Shown here in pieces: positions 7,687 to 15,528 of a stretch of 64,000 nucleotides of DNA. Source of the stretch: RUG12395 sp034178705 (GTDB taxonomy: Bacteria; Bacillota; Clostridia; Oscillospirales; CAG-272); contig JAXFQY010000048.1 in the NCBI GenBank assembly GCA_034178705.1, positions 1 to 64,000 on the forward strand. Direction: 5' to 3'. Position 1 is the first letter of the stretch; each line of letters begins with the position of its first letter. Made by a program: the position numbers and the translations under genes. Below the pieces are notes generated by a model. It had not been told where the DNA came from. It did not search any database and saw nothing but the letters and a program-made list of their open reading frames with translations.

Positions 7687-9687
7687 TTGAACCGAATGTA
7701 TCCTCCCCCGAGTGACAAAAACAAGAACACTCCTAAGCGACCGGAAGGGATCCGGGAGCTTCCCGCCTTTCTTCGGGAATTGCTCTCCGGATTTTTCTCC
7801 CGGCTTTTTTATGTCTTCGGACTCATCTGGAAGGCCGCTCCCGCCTCTCTGTTTCTTATGTCCTTTTTCGCCATTCTGAGCGGTGTGATTCCGGTCGTCA
7901 CAGCTTATCTGTCAAAAGACATCATCAATGCCCTTGTCGATGCCCAAGGAAATCTTGAAATCCGTTTCCAACCGATTCTTCTTTTAATATTGATTCTTTT
8001 TGGCTTTCGTTTTCTCAAGCAAACGATTTCCCGATTGAATCACATGACCGTAAGAATTGCCGGAGAGCTTGTGACAAAGCATATCCGTCTGATGATCATA
8101 GAAAAATCCAAAGAAATCGACCTGGCCTCCTTTGACGATCCGGAGTTCTACGAACGCCTTGAAAATGCTCAGCGTGAGGCGGGATCACGCCCCGTATCCA
8201 TCATCAGCTCCACATTTGACGTAATCAGCAACATTATCTCACTTGTCTCTTTTATTGTTGTCCTTGCCACGCTTTCCCCGTGGGCGCCGATTCTGATCAT
8301 TCTGCTCGCCTTTCCTTCTGCTGTGATCAATTTTCATTTTCGGAAGCAGACATATCGGTATGTGCGCAGAAACTCCAAGGCGCGGCGCGAAATGAATTAT
8401 TACGCAAATGTCCTTGTAAGCAAGGACCACGCAAAAGAGATGAAGCTGCTCGACCTTCCCGATACCTTTATCGGAAAATTCAAAGCAGTTTTTACCGAGT
8501 ACTTTGCCGGCATTCGCCACCTGATTGTAAAAGAAACGGTTTGGCTGACCGTCCTCGGTATCCTGACTGCACTCGGGAACTGCGCCCTGTTCCTGTATAT
8601 CGCCTATCAGATCTTCCGGGGGGAGCTCCGGGTCGGCGACTATTCCCTGTTTACCGGTGCACTGACATCGGTCAGTACCGCGGTCGTCTCCCTGATTACG
8701 ACGAGCTCCTCCGTGTACGAAGGTACTCTTTTTATTGACAATCTGATTCTTTTCATGAAGGAAAAAAGAAAGATTTTTCTTGTCGGTTCAAAAACCGAGC
8801 CAAAACGGAACACAGCACACAGCATTGAATTTTCACATGTCTATTTTCGTTATCCCGGAACGGAGCATTGGGTTCTCGAGGATCTCTGCTTTCGGATTGA
8901 AGGCGGGCAGACAGTGGTTCTTGTCGGTCTGAACGGCGCCGGAAAAACAACGCTGATCAAGCTTCTCACACGTCTCTATGATCCAACCGTGGGAACAATC
9001 CTGTTAGACGGCATCGATATCCGCACGATTGATCCGAAGGAATATTATGATCTGTTCGGTATCCTTTTTCAGGATTTCGGTAAATACGCCGTCACGGTCC
9101 GGGAAAACATCGCCTTCGGTAATGTTCATCGGCCGATTGACGAGGAGCGCATACGAGCCGCAGCAAAGGAGGGCGACGCCGACACCTTTATCAATCTTCT
9201 TCCGGACAATTATGATACGCCGCTTACCCGTATGTTTGAGCCAAACGGCATGGAGCTGTCCGGCGGACAATGGCAGAAGCTTTCCGTATCCCGAGCCTAC
9301 TATAAAGATTCCGATATACTGATTCTCGATGAGCCGACAGCTGCACTGGATGCCATTGCGGAACAGGAAATCTTCAATAAGTTTGACGAGCTTCGGAACG
9401 GAAAAACCACACTGTTCGTTTCCCACAGGCTTTCAAGCGCTGTCAATGCAGACAGCATTATTGTTTTGTCCGGGGGCAAAATTACAGAACACGGTTCCCA
9501 TGCACAGTTAATGGAAAACGGCGGTCAGTATGCAGAAATGTTCATGGCACAGGCGCGCCGCTACAATGAGGGATCGGCAGCCGCGCCGGAAGCATCCCTC
9601 CATCCGCATAACCACATTGCTGGTTCGGACGATTCCGACGATACAACGGAGGATATGCCGGTCTTTTCCGACCCCGCCATGCTCTGA
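7687..9687 (+). CDS. ABC exporter, fused permease and ATPase
   Basis: A 666-residue half-transporter of the MsbA/LmrA type: six membrane segments in the first 360 residues, then one nucleotide-binding domain. That domain has Walker A (GLNGAGKTTL), signature (LSGGQWQK), Walker B (ILILDEPTAALD) and the switch His (VSHRLSS). A C-terminal tail of about 50 residues is rich in Ala, Pro and acidic residues. The TTG at 7687 is chosen because GGAAGG lies 7-8 nt upstream and the promoter at 7630-7658 excludes the first ATG. It should act as a homodimer exporting lipid, peptide or drug; the substrate cannot be told from sequence. No second half-transporter gene is adjacent. Confidence 0.88.
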   Translation: MNRMYPPPSDKNKNTPKRPEGIRELPAFLRELLSGFFSRLFYVFGLIWKAAPASLFLMSFFAILSGVIPVVTAYLSKDIINALVDAQGNLEIRFQPILLLILILFGFRFLKQTISRLNHMTVRIAGELVTKHIRLMIIEKSKEIDLASFDDPEFYERLENAQREAGSRPVSIISSTFDVISNIISLVSFIVVLATLSPWAPILIILLAFPSAVINFHFRKQTYRYVRRNSKARREMNYYANVLVSKDHAKEMKLLDLPDTFIGKFKAVFTEYFAGIRHLIVKETVWLTVLGILTALGNCALFLYIAYQIFRGELRVGDYSLFTGALTSVSTAVVSLITTSSSVYEGTLFIDNLILFMKEKRKIFLVGSKTEPKRNTAHSIEFSHVYFRYPGTEHWVLEDLCFRIEGGQTVVLVGLNGAGKTTLIKLLTRLYDPTVGTILLDGIDIRTIDPKEYYDLFGILFQDFGKYAVTVRENIAFGNVHRPIDEERIRAAAKEGDADTFINLLPDNYDTPLTRMFEPNGMELSGGQWQKLSVSRAYYKDSDILILDEPTAALDAIAEQEIFNKFDELRNGKTTLFVSHRLSSAVNADSIIVLSGGKITEHGSHAQLMENGGQYAEMFMAQARRYNEGSAAAPEASLHPHNHIAGSDDSDDTTEDMPVFSDPAML

Positions 9688-9750
9688 TTTTTTGATTCAT
9701 CATATTCTGTTAAAGGGGCAGCACAGCGGAAAATAAAATTGCTTCAACCG

Positions 9751-9779
9751 TTGACAAAAACATTCAATTTTTATATAAT
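9751..9779 (+). promoter_or_regulatory. consensus promoter for aspartate kinase
   Basis: Perfect TTGACA (9751-9756) and TATAAT (9774-9779) with a 17-bp spacer. The leader to the start codon is about 45 nt, too short for a lysine riboswitch. Confidence 0.85.
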
Positions 9780-9830
9780 AATGATTATTCTATAATAAAA
9801 ACGACTTATCAGAAATATCAGGAGATTATC

Positions 9831-11147
9831 GTGCAGATCAAAGCAGTCAAGTTCGGCGGCTCCTCCCTTGCGGACGCCGAGCAGTTCAAAAAAGTAGCCA
9901 ATATTATCAAGGCGGAACCGGAGCGCCGCTATGTCGTTGCTTCTGCCCCCGGAAAACGCTTTGACGGTGATACCAAAATCACCGATATGCTCTATGAAGC
10001 CTACAACAGAGCAGATGCCGGTGAAGATATCGGAGATATTTTCGCCAAAATCCAAGGAAGATTCGAATCCATTATCTCCGGTCTGGCGCTTGACATTAAT
10101 CTCGGAGCAGACTTCGAGAGGATCCGTGCTGCGCTTTATCATCATCCGGGAAGGGATTATGCAGCAAGCCGCGGTGAGTACCTTAATTCCCGAATTCTTG
10201 CCGCATATCTCGGGTTTGACTTCATTGATACGGCAAAATATATTTTCTTCAAGGATGACGGAAGCTTTGATGCGGAAAAAACCAACGATCTTTTGTCCGA
10301 ATGTCTTTCCCAGCATGAATATGCCGTTCTCCCCGGTTTCTACGGCTCTATGCCGAACGGCACCATCAAGACCTTTTCGCGCGGCGGCTCCGATATTACG
10401 GGCTCTATTGTCGCACGCGCCGCAGGTGCCGATCTTTACGAAAACTGGACCGATGTTTCCGGTTTCATGATGGCAGATCCCCGTATTGTCCATAATCCCC
10501 GCACAATCGATGAAATAACCTACCGCGAGCTTCGGGAGCTTTCCTATATGGGCGCTACCGTTCTGCATGAAGATGCAATTTTCCCCGTTCGCTTCGCCGG
10601 TATCCCGATCAATATTCGTAACACCAACCGTCCGGAAGACCGCGGAACCATGATTGTTCCGCAGAGCGATTACTACAACTACGAAACTGTCATTACCGGA
10701 ATCGCCGGTAAAAAAGGGCTGTCTGTACTCAATATCGAAAAGGATATGATGAACTCCGAGGTCGGCTTCGGAAGAAAGGTCCTCGAGGTTCTTGAAACCA
10801 ACAATATCAATTTTGAGCATCTCCCCTCCGGCATTGACACAATGAGCGTCGTTATTTCCGATAAAGAGCTTGAAGGAAAGACCGACCGTATGATCACGGA
10901 GATCTGCCGCTCAACCAATCCGGACAATATTTCGGTTGAGCACGGACTGGCACTCATAGCTGTTGTCGGACGCGGAATGATCAGCGCCAAGGGAACCGCA
11001 GCACGGGTTTTTCGCGCTGCCGCCTCCAAGGGTGTAAATATACGCATGATCGATCAGGGTTCGAGCGAAATCAACATTATCATCGGTGTGTCGGAAACAG
11101 ATTATCCAAGGGCAATTGAAGCAATCTACGAGGAATTTGTAAAATAA
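9831..11147 (+). CDS. lysC: aspartate kinase
   Basis: A 438-residue aspartokinase, which phosphorylates aspartate to aspartyl phosphate at the entry to lysine, threonine, methionine and diaminopimelate synthesis. The N-terminal kinase domain starts with KFGGSSLAD and includes FSRGGSDITGS. Two ACT-type regulatory domains follow from about residue 290 (SVLNIEKDMM... and ALIAVVGRGM...), ending with GSSEINIIIGV, so feedback inhibition by lysine or threonine is likely. The start is GTG with AGGAG about 8 nt upstream. Length suits monofunctional clostridial enzymes. No other lysine or threonine genes are adjacent. Confidence 0.93.
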   Translation: MQIKAVKFGGSSLADAEQFKKVANIIKAEPERRYVVASAPGKRFDGDTKITDMLYEAYNRADAGEDIGDIFAKIQGRFESIISGLALDINLGADFERIRAALYHHPGRDYAASRGEYLNSRILAAYLGFDFIDTAKYIFFKDDGSFDAEKTNDLLSECLSQHEYAVLPGFYGSMPNGTIKTFSRGGSDITGSIVARAAGADLYENWTDVSGFMMADPRIVHNPRTIDEITYRELRELSYMGATVLHEDAIFPVRFAGIPINIRNTNRPEDRGTMIVPQSDYYNYETVITGIAGKKGLSVLNIEKDMMNSEVGFGRKVLEVLETNNINFEHLPSGIDTMSVVISDKELEGKTDRMITEICRSTNPDNISVEHGLALIAVVGRGMISAKGTAARVFRAAASKGVNIRMIDQGSSEINIIIGVSETDYPRAIEAIYEEFVK

Positions 11148-11152
11148 TACAG

Positions 11153-11180
11153 GAAGCGCACCGGTCTCCCGGTGCGCTTC
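11153..11180. terminator. inverted repeat between lysC and the HIT gene
   Basis: Perfect 12-bp stem (11153-11164 with 11169-11180) and a 4-nt loop between convergent genes. The T-run is weak on both strands, so termination efficiency is uncertain. Confidence 0.65.
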
Positions 11181-11196
11181 CCGCAAAAAAGATCGT

Positions 11197-11538
11197 TCAG
11201 GACCCCATACGTTCCGGAAGCTGCTCTCCGCCCATAATGTGAAAATGCAGATGCTGTACACTCTGACAGCCATGCTTACCGACGTTTGTAATCACGCGAT
11301 AACCTTCCCCGAGTCCGAGGTTTTCCGCAATTTTCGGAATGGCTTCAAAAATTTTGGAAATGTATACCGAGTTGCCCGGGTAAATTTTATCCGCGCTTTC
11401 AATGTGAGCACGCGGCACGACAATCACATGCACTTTCGCCTGCGGATTGATATCCCGGAAAGCATAGCAGTACTCATCCTCCCACACCTTCGTTGAAGGA
11501 ACCGATCCTTCAATAATCGAACAAAATAAACAGTCCAT
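11197..11538 (-). CDS. HIT family hydrolase (HinT-like)
   Basis: A 113-residue histidine-triad protein. The C-terminal HLHFHIMGG carries the three catalytic histidines that act on nucleoside phosphoramidates, and the N-terminal CLFCSIIEG is the usual HinT beginning with a potential zinc Cys pair. Length is normal. It is expected to be a small cytoplasmic dimer hydrolysing AMP-linked amides. It is transcribed alone from a promoter that overlaps the start of the divergent FkbM gene. Confidence 0.92.
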   Translation of the reverse strand: MDCLFCSIIEGSVPSTKVWEDEYCYAFRDINPQAKVHVIVVPRAHIESADKIYPGNSVYISKIFEAIPKIAENLGLGEGYRVITNVGKHGCQSVQHLHFHIMGGEQLPERMGS

Positions 11539-11566
11539 TGTTTTCTCCTTTCCACTTTTCTATATT
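11538..11566 (+). promoter_or_regulatory. probable promoter for the FkbM methyltransferase gene
   Basis: TTGTTT (11538-11543) and TATATT (11561-11566) with a 17-bp spacer, ending 31 bp before the start codon. Confidence 0.5.
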
Positions 11567-11595
11567 ATTTTATACCCGATCCGAAAGAAGGTCAA
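11567..11595 (-). promoter_or_regulatory. probable promoter for the HIT gene
   Basis: On the minus strand TTGACC (11590-11595) and TAAAAT (11567-11572) with a 17-bp spacer. It abuts the opposite-facing FkbM promoter, so the two probably interfere. Confidence 0.55.
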
Positions 11596-11597
11596 GT

Positions 11598-12674
11598 ATG
11601 CTGGACATATTATTTCCCGATGGGCTTCCGCCATCTCCGATTGAGCAAATCCGAAGCAAACATCTGCCGATCCTTCTCTACGGAATGGGAAATGGCGCAG
11701 AGAAAGCCGCATCTTTGATGCAGAGCGCCGGTCTCGGCATTGACGGGGTATTTGCAAGTGACGGATTCCGGAGCGGTAAAAGCTTTCTCGGGCACAATGT
11801 CTTTCCGGCATCAGAGCTTGCCGAACGTTATCCTGCGGGTTTTATCGCACTTGTTACTTTCGGTTGTCCCGACGGAGACATGCGGATGTACCTCGGCAGA
11901 GTAAAACGGGCGGGCGGGCAGATATTCATGCCTCATCTTCCCCTTTTCGGAGGTCCTGTTTTTTGTGCCAATTCCTATAACCAACACAAAGAGGAAATCG
12001 GCGAAGTCTATTCACTTCTTTCGGATGAGCGGTCAAAAAGCATTTTCCGTTCTCTTCTCCGCTATTTTCTGACATGGAATCCGGAGGAGCTTTTCTTATG
12101 TGAAACAAACGCGCTTTTGCTTCCCGGCGCTCTTTCCGGTCTTTCCGTAAAAAAAGCAATCGACGGCGGCGCCTACCGCGGAGACAGCGCACGGGAGTTT
12201 TTCCGATTCTTCCCCGCGCTGAAACAAATCGTCGCATTTGAGCCCGATTCGGTAAATTTTTCCCGTCTCACCGAAACCGAGCTTCCCGGTGTCCGGTTTG
12301 ACGCACTTCCGTACGGGCTTTGGAGTTCGCCGGGAAGTCTTTCCTTTTCGGCTTCTCATAACCGCGGAGCACATTTTTCGCCGGGATACGAAAAAGTTCC
12401 GGTTACTTCAATTGATGCCACCCCACAGTGTTCCGATGCAGATCTCATTAAACTTGACGTTGAAGGCTGCGAAACGGAAGCGCTCACCGGAGCGAAAGAA
12501 CTGATCTGCTCCCGCAAACCGGCGCTTCTTCTGTCGGTCTATCATAAAACGGAGGATTTCTTTCGTCTGCCGCTTATGGTTGCCCGGTACGGAGGATACC
12601 GTCTCCATTTTCTGCGGGAACCGGTCTGCCCCGCGTGGGATATCCGTCTGCTTGCAGTTCCAGAGACAGAATAG
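11598..12674 (+). CDS. FkbM family methyltransferase with N-terminal nucleotide-binding-like region
   Basis: A 358-residue protein. Residues from about 170 form an FkbM-type SAM-dependent methyltransferase: motif I at KAIDGGAYRGDSAREF, an acidic FEPD after strand 2, and IKLDVEGCETEALTGA, the family's post-motif. The first 120 residues resemble a Rossmann-like domain (LPILLYGMGNGAEKAASLM) seen in front of some FkbM enzymes of glycan loci. It probably O-methylates a sugar or lipid-linked glycan, though no glycan genes are adjacent. The start at 11598 has AGAAGG 6 nt upstream; longer in-frame starts would overlap the promoters. Confidence 0.8.
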   Translation: MLDILFPDGLPPSPIEQIRSKHLPILLYGMGNGAEKAASLMQSAGLGIDGVFASDGFRSGKSFLGHNVFPASELAERYPAGFIALVTFGCPDGDMRMYLGRVKRAGGQIFMPHLPLFGGPVFCANSYNQHKEEIGEVYSLLSDERSKSIFRSLLRYFLTWNPEELFLCETNALLLPGALSGLSVKKAIDGGAYRGDSAREFFRFFPALKQIVAFEPDSVNFSRLTETELPGVRFDALPYGLWSSPGSLSFSASHNRGAHFSPGYEKVPVTSIDATPQCSDADLIKLDVEGCETEALTGAKELICSRKPALLLSVYHKTEDFFRLPLMVARYGGYRLHFLREPVCPAWDIRLLAVPETE

Positions 12675-12790
12675 CAGCACATTTTCCCTTTCAGGATGCG
12701 AAGGCAGGACGGCCGAAGAGGGCAGCAGAATCCATACACCTTCATTTTTCCGGCGTATCCGGCGAATCCGCCGTATCGCTAAAGCCGCCT

Positions 12791-13561
12791 CTACCGTCCG
12801 GTCCTGTCAAATGCGGTAAGATCCTTGATTACTTCTCCGGCGATGATCAATCCGACAACCGACGGAACAAAGGCCGTGGATCCGGGAATATCCCGGCGTT
12901 CGGTACACTTTCTTGCCGTTCCCAGCGGACAGATACAATGCGCCCGGCAGCTGATTGCCATATCATCCACGGGACGGATGGGCTTTTCCTCGGAATAAAC
13001 GACCTTAAGATGCTCGATACCGTTCTTGCGGCAAACATTGCGCATAACCCTGGCAAGCGGGCAGACTGACGTGTCGAAAATATCAGCAACCCGAAAGAGT
13101 GTCGGGTCAACCTTATTCCCTGCCCCCATAGAGCTGATAACAGGCACACCCGCTTCCTTAGCACACAGAAGAATCTGCTTCTTGCCGGTCACGGTATCGA
13201 TGGCATCCACCACATAATCATAAACGGAAAAGTCAAATTGATCCTTTGTGTCGGGCATAAAAAAAGTTTTATAGGTGCGTACAGCGCACTCCGGATTGAT
13301 GTCGCGGATCCGTTCTTCCGCGACATCCACTTTATATTTACCGACCGTACTCCTTGTCGCAAGAAGCTGGCGGTTGATGTTCGTCAGACAAACGCGGTCG
13401 TCATCCACAAGGTCAAGCGCCCCTACTCCGGAACGCGCAAGAGCCTCCACGGTATAGCCTCCCACACCGCCGATACCGAAAACGGCAACGCGCGCGTTCC
13501 GGAGTCTTGCCATCGCATCCTTTCCGAAAACAAGTTCCGTTCTGGAAAACTGATTCAGCAT
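12791..13561 (-). CDS. tcdA: tRNA threonylcarbamoyladenosine dehydratase
   Basis: A 256-residue ThiF/MoeB-type E1-like enzyme. It carries the ATP-binding Rossmann motif GIGGVGGYTVEALARSG, the acidic VDDDRVCLTN, and the family's DAIDTVTGKKQILLCAKE and RVMRNVCRKNGI segments. TcdA (formerly CsdL) cyclises t6A to ct6A at tRNA position 37 in an ATP-dependent reaction. The start has AAGG 4-5 nt upstream. It follows 15 bp behind the broken metF reading frame and is probably read from that gene's promoter, so the deletion left the downstream gene expressed. Confidence 0.9.
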   Translation of the reverse strand: MLNQFSRTELVFGKDAMARLRNARVAVFGIGGVGGYTVEALARSGVGALDLVDDDRVCLTNINRQLLATRSTVGKYKVDVAEERIRDINPECAVRTYKTFFMPDTKDQFDFSVYDYVVDAIDTVTGKKQILLCAKEAGVPVISSMGAGNKVDPTLFRVADIFDTSVCPLARVMRNVCRKNGIEHLKVVYSEEKPIRPVDDMAISCRAHCICPLGTARKCTERRDIPGSTAFVPSVVGLIIAGEVIKDLTAFDRTGR

Positions 13562-13576
13562 ATCCTTAGCCTCTGT

Positions 13577-13768
13577 TCAGATATTATGATCTATATATTG
13601 ACTTGTTCCTCCGCCCGCACCGTAAGTCACACTCATAAACGCAGGATGCAGCTGTGCGATCTCCTGTACCGCCGATCTCACACTTTCGAAACTCGCGTCT
13701 GCTTTTGGGGGAAAAACCTCAAAGGAAACAGATAACTTTCCTTTTTTTAATATCTCTGTCAGTTTCAT
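13577..13768 (-). pseudogene. metF: N-terminal fragment of methylenetetrahydrofolate reductase
   Basis: A 63-residue frame that begins as a good MetF: SFEVFPPKADASFE, then PAFMSVTYGAGGGTS, the N-terminal strand and first folate-binding segment. It diverges immediately after this and stops. Complete MetF is about 290 residues, so roughly three quarters are gone. Only 15 bp separate the stop from tcdA, and no further MetF sequence is seen in any frame. The promoter and a GGTGG-type ribosome binding site remain intact. Either a deletion joined the metF start to tcdA or the assembly is chimeric here. Reductase activity is not expected. Confidence 0.75.
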
Positions 13769-13797
13769 CGTTCCACCAAGGAATAAAAGTTTGTTTA

Positions 13798-13827
13798 ATT
13801 ATACCACCAAAATCCTTGGCAAATCAA
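13798..13827 (-). promoter_or_regulatory. promoter of the metF fragment and tcdA
   Basis: On the minus strand TTGATT (13822-13827) and TATAAT (13798-13803) with an 18-bp spacer. Confidence 0.7.
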
Positions 13828-13862
13828 CTCTTTTAAGCAAGAAAAATCGGACAGAAAAACAG

Positions 13863-13895
13863 AATCACCCGCAGATCACTGTTCTGCGGGTGATT
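13863..13895 (-). terminator. terminator of rpsU
   Basis: Perfect 13-bp stem (13863-13875 with 13883-13895), followed on the minus strand by CTGTTTTT. Confidence 0.85.
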
Positions 13896-13967
13896 TGGAA
13901 AGCATAAAAAACATTCGACCGATAAACATTCTTTTGGAATATAACATCGACCCCAGCGCCGGTAAAC

Positions 13968-14144
13968 TTATTTATACTTGCGCTTTCTTGCAGCTTCGGA
14001 CTTCTTTTTGCGCTTTACGCTCGGCTTCTCATAGTGCTCTCTCTTGCGAAGCTCGGCAAGTACGCCGCTACGCTGGCACTGACGCTTAAATCTACGAAGG
14101 GCGCTGTCGAGATTTTCGCCTTCCTTGACTCTTACCTCTGCCAT
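13968..14144 (-). CDS. rpsU: 30S ribosomal protein S21
   Basis: A 58-residue basic protein matching bacterial S21 across its length: MAEVRVKEGENLDSALRRFK at the start and a Lys/Arg-rich tail ending in RKRKYK. It binds the 30S subunit platform and helps translation initiation. The start at 14144 is the natural MAEVRV start; longer in-frame extensions upstream would cover the promoter. In many Bacillota rpsU heads the dnaG-rpoD cluster, but here it stands alone with its own promoter and terminator. Confidence 0.95.
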   Translation of the reverse strand: MAEVRVKEGENLDSALRRFKRQCQRSGVLAELRKREHYEKPSVKRKKKSEAARKRKYK

Positions 14145-14195
14145 GATCTTGATTCCCCCCCTTCGCACAAAGGCTGTCTGTTCGACAACAAAGAT

Positions 14196-14224
14196 ATTAT
14201 ACACACAAAATCTCCGGTTGTCAA
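14196..14224 (-). promoter_or_regulatory. consensus promoter for rpsU
   Basis: On the minus strand perfect TTGACA (14219-14224) and TATAAT (14196-14201) with a 17-bp spacer. Confidence 0.85.
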
Positions 14225-14280
14225 TAGCAAATTTCTCTGCAACTGCATAAAATATAGTATCAAAGAGAGGAAAACAGCTT

Positions 14281-15444
14281 ATGACGATACATACAGTAAC
14301 ACAAGGAGAAACAATTGGTTCGATAGCAAAAAAATACGGAATTCCGGCAGAGCTGATTATCCGGGAGAATTTGCTCACTTCTCCGGATGAACTTGTAGTC
14401 GGAGAATCTCTGCTGATTTTCCAACCGCGTGTTGTCTATACGGTCCGGAAGGGAGACACGCTGGACAGTCTTACAAAGCTCTTCGGTTTGTCAAAGAATG
14501 AACTGTGGCAGATGAATCCTCTGCTGCGCGGCAGAGACGAGTTAATCGTCGGGCAGGAGTTGATTATCGAATATGCGGAACCGCGCCTCGGAGATCTGGT
14601 AACCGTCGGCTATATCTACTCCGACACGAATCAGGATGTTCTGCGACAAATTCTCCCCTACCTCACGCGTCTTTCCATCGAGCCGACAGATGAGATGACC
14701 CCCGAAACCGAAGCTGAGCTGATCCGGCTGGCAAAGGAATATCAGGCAGAGGCAATCCGATTTTACCCAATGCTACCAGAGAACAAAAGTTTCGAGGAAA
14801 TTGCAGCCGATGCCGCAGCAAAGGGCTACGCAGGGGTGGAATGCGGTAGCTGCCGTGAAGAGGCCGTGTGCTCCCCACTACGGGATGCCCTTCTGAAAGA
14901 AGGGTTGTACCTTATTACCGATCTGTACCGGGAGGATACGCAAGGCGGCTGCGACGGTCCCCTGTATCTTGTCACCTACGACTACGGCGAAGGCGCACCG
15001 GGACCCTATGCACCGCAAAACCGTGTACGGACGCAGGCGGAGGCGGCCGTGGAACGTTTTCCGGCCGCGCCGATTACACTCGGCTATCCGGGCTTTGCAC
15101 GTGCATGGACCGTTCCGTTTGAAACCGGAGGCGGGCAATACTTTATTCCGAACACGGATGCCGTTCCCCTGGCGAGGGAGCATGGCGCGGTTATCGAATA
15201 CGATCCGGAAAGCGCTATGCCGCACTTCACCTTCCCTTTCGAAGATACCGGGGAGGACATTGAAGTCTGGTACGCAGATGCAAGAACTGCAAAAGAAGCA
15301 CTTGACACGGTTTCGGATCTCGGCTTAGAAGGATTCGGAGTATGGAAAACTCTGGTATTTAACCCCCAGCTCTGGCAGCTTGTCAATATACTTTACAAAA
15401 TTCAGAAAACAATGAATAATAGTGAAGGAATGGGCGTATCCTAA
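14281..15444 (+). CDS. LysM protein with degenerate SleL/YaaH-like GH18 domain
   Basis: A 387-residue protein. Two LysM peptidoglycan-binding repeats occupy residues about 2-47 and 51-97 (HTVTQGETIGSIAKKYG, YTVRKGDTLDSLTKLFG). From residue 105 the sequence follows the spore-cortex hydrolase SleL/YaaH: VGYIYSDTNQDVLRQILPYL, a central barrel, and a C-terminal block corresponding to the EVWF-DARS segment (IEVWYADARTAKEALD). The position where GH18 enzymes have the DGxDxDxE catalytic motif reads GYAGVECGS (182-190), so the catalytic acid is apparently missing. As in SleL there is no signal peptide. Role inferred: binding of spore cortex or wall glycan, probably not cleavage. Confidence 0.75.
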   Translation: MTIHTVTQGETIGSIAKKYGIPAELIIRENLLTSPDELVVGESLLIFQPRVVYTVRKGDTLDSLTKLFGLSKNELWQMNPLLRGRDELIVGQELIIEYAEPRLGDLVTVGYIYSDTNQDVLRQILPYLTRLSIEPTDEMTPETEAELIRLAKEYQAEAIRFYPMLPENKSFEEIAADAAAKGYAGVECGSCREEAVCSPLRDALLKEGLYLITDLYREDTQGGCDGPLYLVTYDYGEGAPGPYAPQNRVRTQAEAAVERFPAAPITLGYPGFARAWTVPFETGGGQYFIPNTDAVPLAREHGAVIEYDPESAMPHFTFPFEDTGEDIEVWYADARTAKEALDTVSDLGLEGFGVWKTLVFNPQLWQLVNILYKIQKTMNNSEGMGVS

Positions 15445-15479
15445 TAACACGCGGGGCGGTCACGCCCCACCATGACCGT

Positions 15480-15513
15480 AGAAAGAACGGCGCGATTACG
15501 CGCCGTTCTTTCT
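15480..15513. terminator. bidirectional terminator
   Basis: Perfect 15-bp stem (15480-15494 with 15499-15513) with a 4-nt loop between the convergent LysM and prs genes, preceded by a smaller hairpin (15453-15458 with 15463-15468). Confidence 0.85.
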
Positions 15514-15528
15514 GTAAATATACCGGAC

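Noticed and set aside
9780..9830. Lysine riboswitch or attenuator before lysC
   Set aside because: The leader is about 45 nt, far too short, and has no strong hairpin.
9771..10820. A 349-codon minus-strand frame across lysC
   Set aside because: It is antisense to an unambiguous aspartate kinase and shows no domain of its own.
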